A stretch of 64,000 bases of DNA from Pseudoduganella plicata (GTDB taxonomy: Bacteria; Pseudomonadota; Gammaproteobacteria; Burkholderiales; Burkholderiaceae_D), in NCBI RefSeq assembly GCF_004421005.1, contig NZ_CP038026.1, positions 496,001 to 560,000 on the forward strand. Direction: 5' to 3'. The first letter of the stretch is position 1. The number at the start of each line of letters is the position of its first letter. The translations under genes and the position numbers were made by a program. Below the pieces are notes generated by a model. That model did no database searches, had not been told where the DNA came from, and saw nothing but the letters and a program-made list of their open reading frames with translations. Below, piece after piece: positions 62,863-64,000 of this stretch.

Positions 62863-64000
62863 ATGTCCGCACAAGCCACTCAAACCGCCGCCACTTCCAC
62901 CACCGACGCGCAGTCCGCTGAACTTGGCCTGCTGGACCAGATCGTCGAGCAGAGCAAGGTCGCCAAGTCCAGCGCCGAACACGCGCGTGCCAAGGACCTG
63001 ATTTCCGAACTGGTCAGCCAGGTCATGGAGGGCACCGTTGTCGTTTCCGATAACCTGGCCGCCACGATCGACGCCCGCGTCGCCGAACTGGACCGCCTGA
63101 TCTCGGCGCAGCTGTCGGCCGTGATGCACGCGCCCGAATTCCAGAAACTGGAAAGCAGCTGGACGGGCCTGAACTACCTGGTGCGTAACAGCGCCACGAG
63201 CCAGAACCTGAAGATCAAGATGCTCAACGCGACCAAGCGCGAACTGGTGAAGGATTTCCAGAGCGCGCTGGAATTCGACCAGAGCACGATGTTCAAGAAG
63301 GTCTACGAAGAAGAATTCGGCACCTTCGGCGGCGCACCGTTTGGCGCGCTGCTGGGCGATTTCGAGATCACCCGCCAGCCCGAAGACATGTACTTCATCG
63401 AGCAGATGTCGCACGTGGCCGCGGCCGCGCATGCGCCGTTCATCTCGTCGGCCTCGCCCGAGCTGTTCGGCCTGGAGAGCTACGCCGAACTGGGCAAGCC
63501 GCGCGACCTGTCGAAGGTGTTCGACACCGTCGAATACGCGAAGTGGAAGTCGTTCCGCGAATCGGAAGACTCGCGCTACGTCGGCCTGACCCTGCCGCGT
63601 TTCCTGGGCCGCATGCCGTTCAACCCGGCCGACGGCGCCACGACGGAAGGCTTCAACTTCGTCGAGGACGTGGACGGCACCGACCACCACAAATACCTGT
63701 GGTGTAACGCCGCCTACGCGTTCGGCACGAAGCTGACGGCCGCGTTCGAGGACTACGGCTGGTGCGCGGCGATCCGCGGGGTCGAAGGCGGCGGCCTGGT
63801 CGAAGACCTGCCGACCCACACCTTCAAGACGGACGAAGGCGAAGTCGCGCTGAAATGCCCGACCGAGATCGCCATCACCGACCGTCGCGAGAAGGAACTG
63901 TCCGACCTGGGCTTCATCTCCCTGGTCCACTGCAAGAACACCGACTACGCCGCGTTCTTCGGCGCCCAGTCGGCGCAGAAACCGCGCAAGTACAACAACG
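62863..64000 (+). CDS. tssC: Type VI secretion sheath large subunit TssC (3' partial)
   Basis: The first 379 residues of TssC are in the window, and the frame stays open at the right edge. Diagnostic segments are ESSWTGLNYLVRNS, FGALLGDFEI, SYAELGKPRDLSKVFD, YVGLTLPRFLGRMPF and LWCNAAYAFG. It forms the sheath with TssB, surrounding the Hcp tube. hcp and the remaining T6SS genes are expected to the right. Confidence 0.97.
   Translation, partial: MSAQATQTAATSTTDAQSAELGLLDQIVEQSKVAKSSAEHARAKDLISELVSQVMEGTVVVSDNLAATIDARVAELDRLISAQLSAVMHAPEFQKLESSWTGLNYLVRNSATSQNLKIKMLNATKRELVKDFQSALEFDQSTMFKKVYEEEFGTFGGAPFGALLGDFEITRQPEDMYFIEQMSHVAAAAHAPFISSASPELFGLESYAELGKPRDLSKVFDTVEYAKWKSFRESEDSRYVGLTLPRFLGRMPFNPADGATTEGFNFVEDVDGTDHHKYLWCNAAYAFGTKLTAAFEDYGWCAAIRGVEGGGLVEDLPTHTFKTDEGEVALKCPTEIAITDRREKELSDLGFISLVHCKNTDYAAFFGAQSAQKPRKYNN

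Overview
The window looks like chromosomal DNA from a high-GC betaproteobacterium of the family Oxalobacteraceae (Massilia / Duganella / Pseudoduganella type). This is inferred from the protein sequences, the strong GC bias of codon third positions, and gene content such as the conserved block gloB - methyltransferase - rnhA - dnaQ, DUF2069 next to wrbA, and a type VI secretion (T6SS) cluster. No sequence search was run, so the genus is a judgement.

Layout. 1-3,665: a plus-strand cassette of a truncated PLP enzyme of the 8-amino-7-oxononanoate synthase type, a disordered-linker protein ending in a GIY-YIG-like domain, a small Gly-rich protein, an amidohydrolase and a DUF4265-like protein. The second and third proteins share an N-terminal G-E-x-F-E-I-x-P motif and form the least familiar unit here. 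3,697-13,703: a sigma-54 activator, a large inducible-type basic amino acid decarboxylase, folA, an M48 peptidase, a DJ-1/PfpI protein and thyA. 13,763-24,777: two minus-strand operons with ATGA/GTGA/TGATG overlaps. One is ABC exporter - threonine aldolase - rhlE. The other is wrbA - DUF2069 - FAD oxidase - DUF4124 protein - FtsX-type permease - AttH-like protein. 24,855-31,460: YihY, an alpha/beta hydrolase, a CBS-domain gene behind a good sigma-54 promoter, an intact IS4-type insertion sequence that has split a terminator hairpin, and a receiver-DUF3369-GGDEF-EAL protein.

31,713-39,654: aroC, an HDOD protein overlapping a PAS-GGDEF-EAL protein, a frameshifted aidB, upp, an Hpt protein and a cold-shock gene with leader and terminator. 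39,706-46,743: a decayed proB fragment, a LysR regulator divergent from malate synthase, an HCCA isomerase, gloB, a methyltransferase, rnhA, dnaQ and tRNA-Val(CAC). 46,952-53,578: a secreted GH18 protein, a Tat-exported Gfo/Idh/MocA oxidoreductase, a siderophore-esterase-like hydrolase behind a Fur box, an operon of a sterol-desaturase-like membrane protein with two exported proteins, and a lone exported protein.

53,650-64,000: a T6SS locus. Divergent arms hold tssK-tssL-vgrG (minus) and a TPR lipoprotein-tssB-tssC (plus, running off the window). The vgrG has a transthyretin-like C-terminal extension and overlaps an AT-richer gene for an Ig-like/HEXXH protein, which overlaps a gene for an exported repeat-like protein. 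This looks like a horizontally acquired effector-immunity pair loaded on VgrG, and a transposase remnant lies at its outer edge. It and the FEI-motif cassette at the left edge are the two best candidates for an undescribed system.
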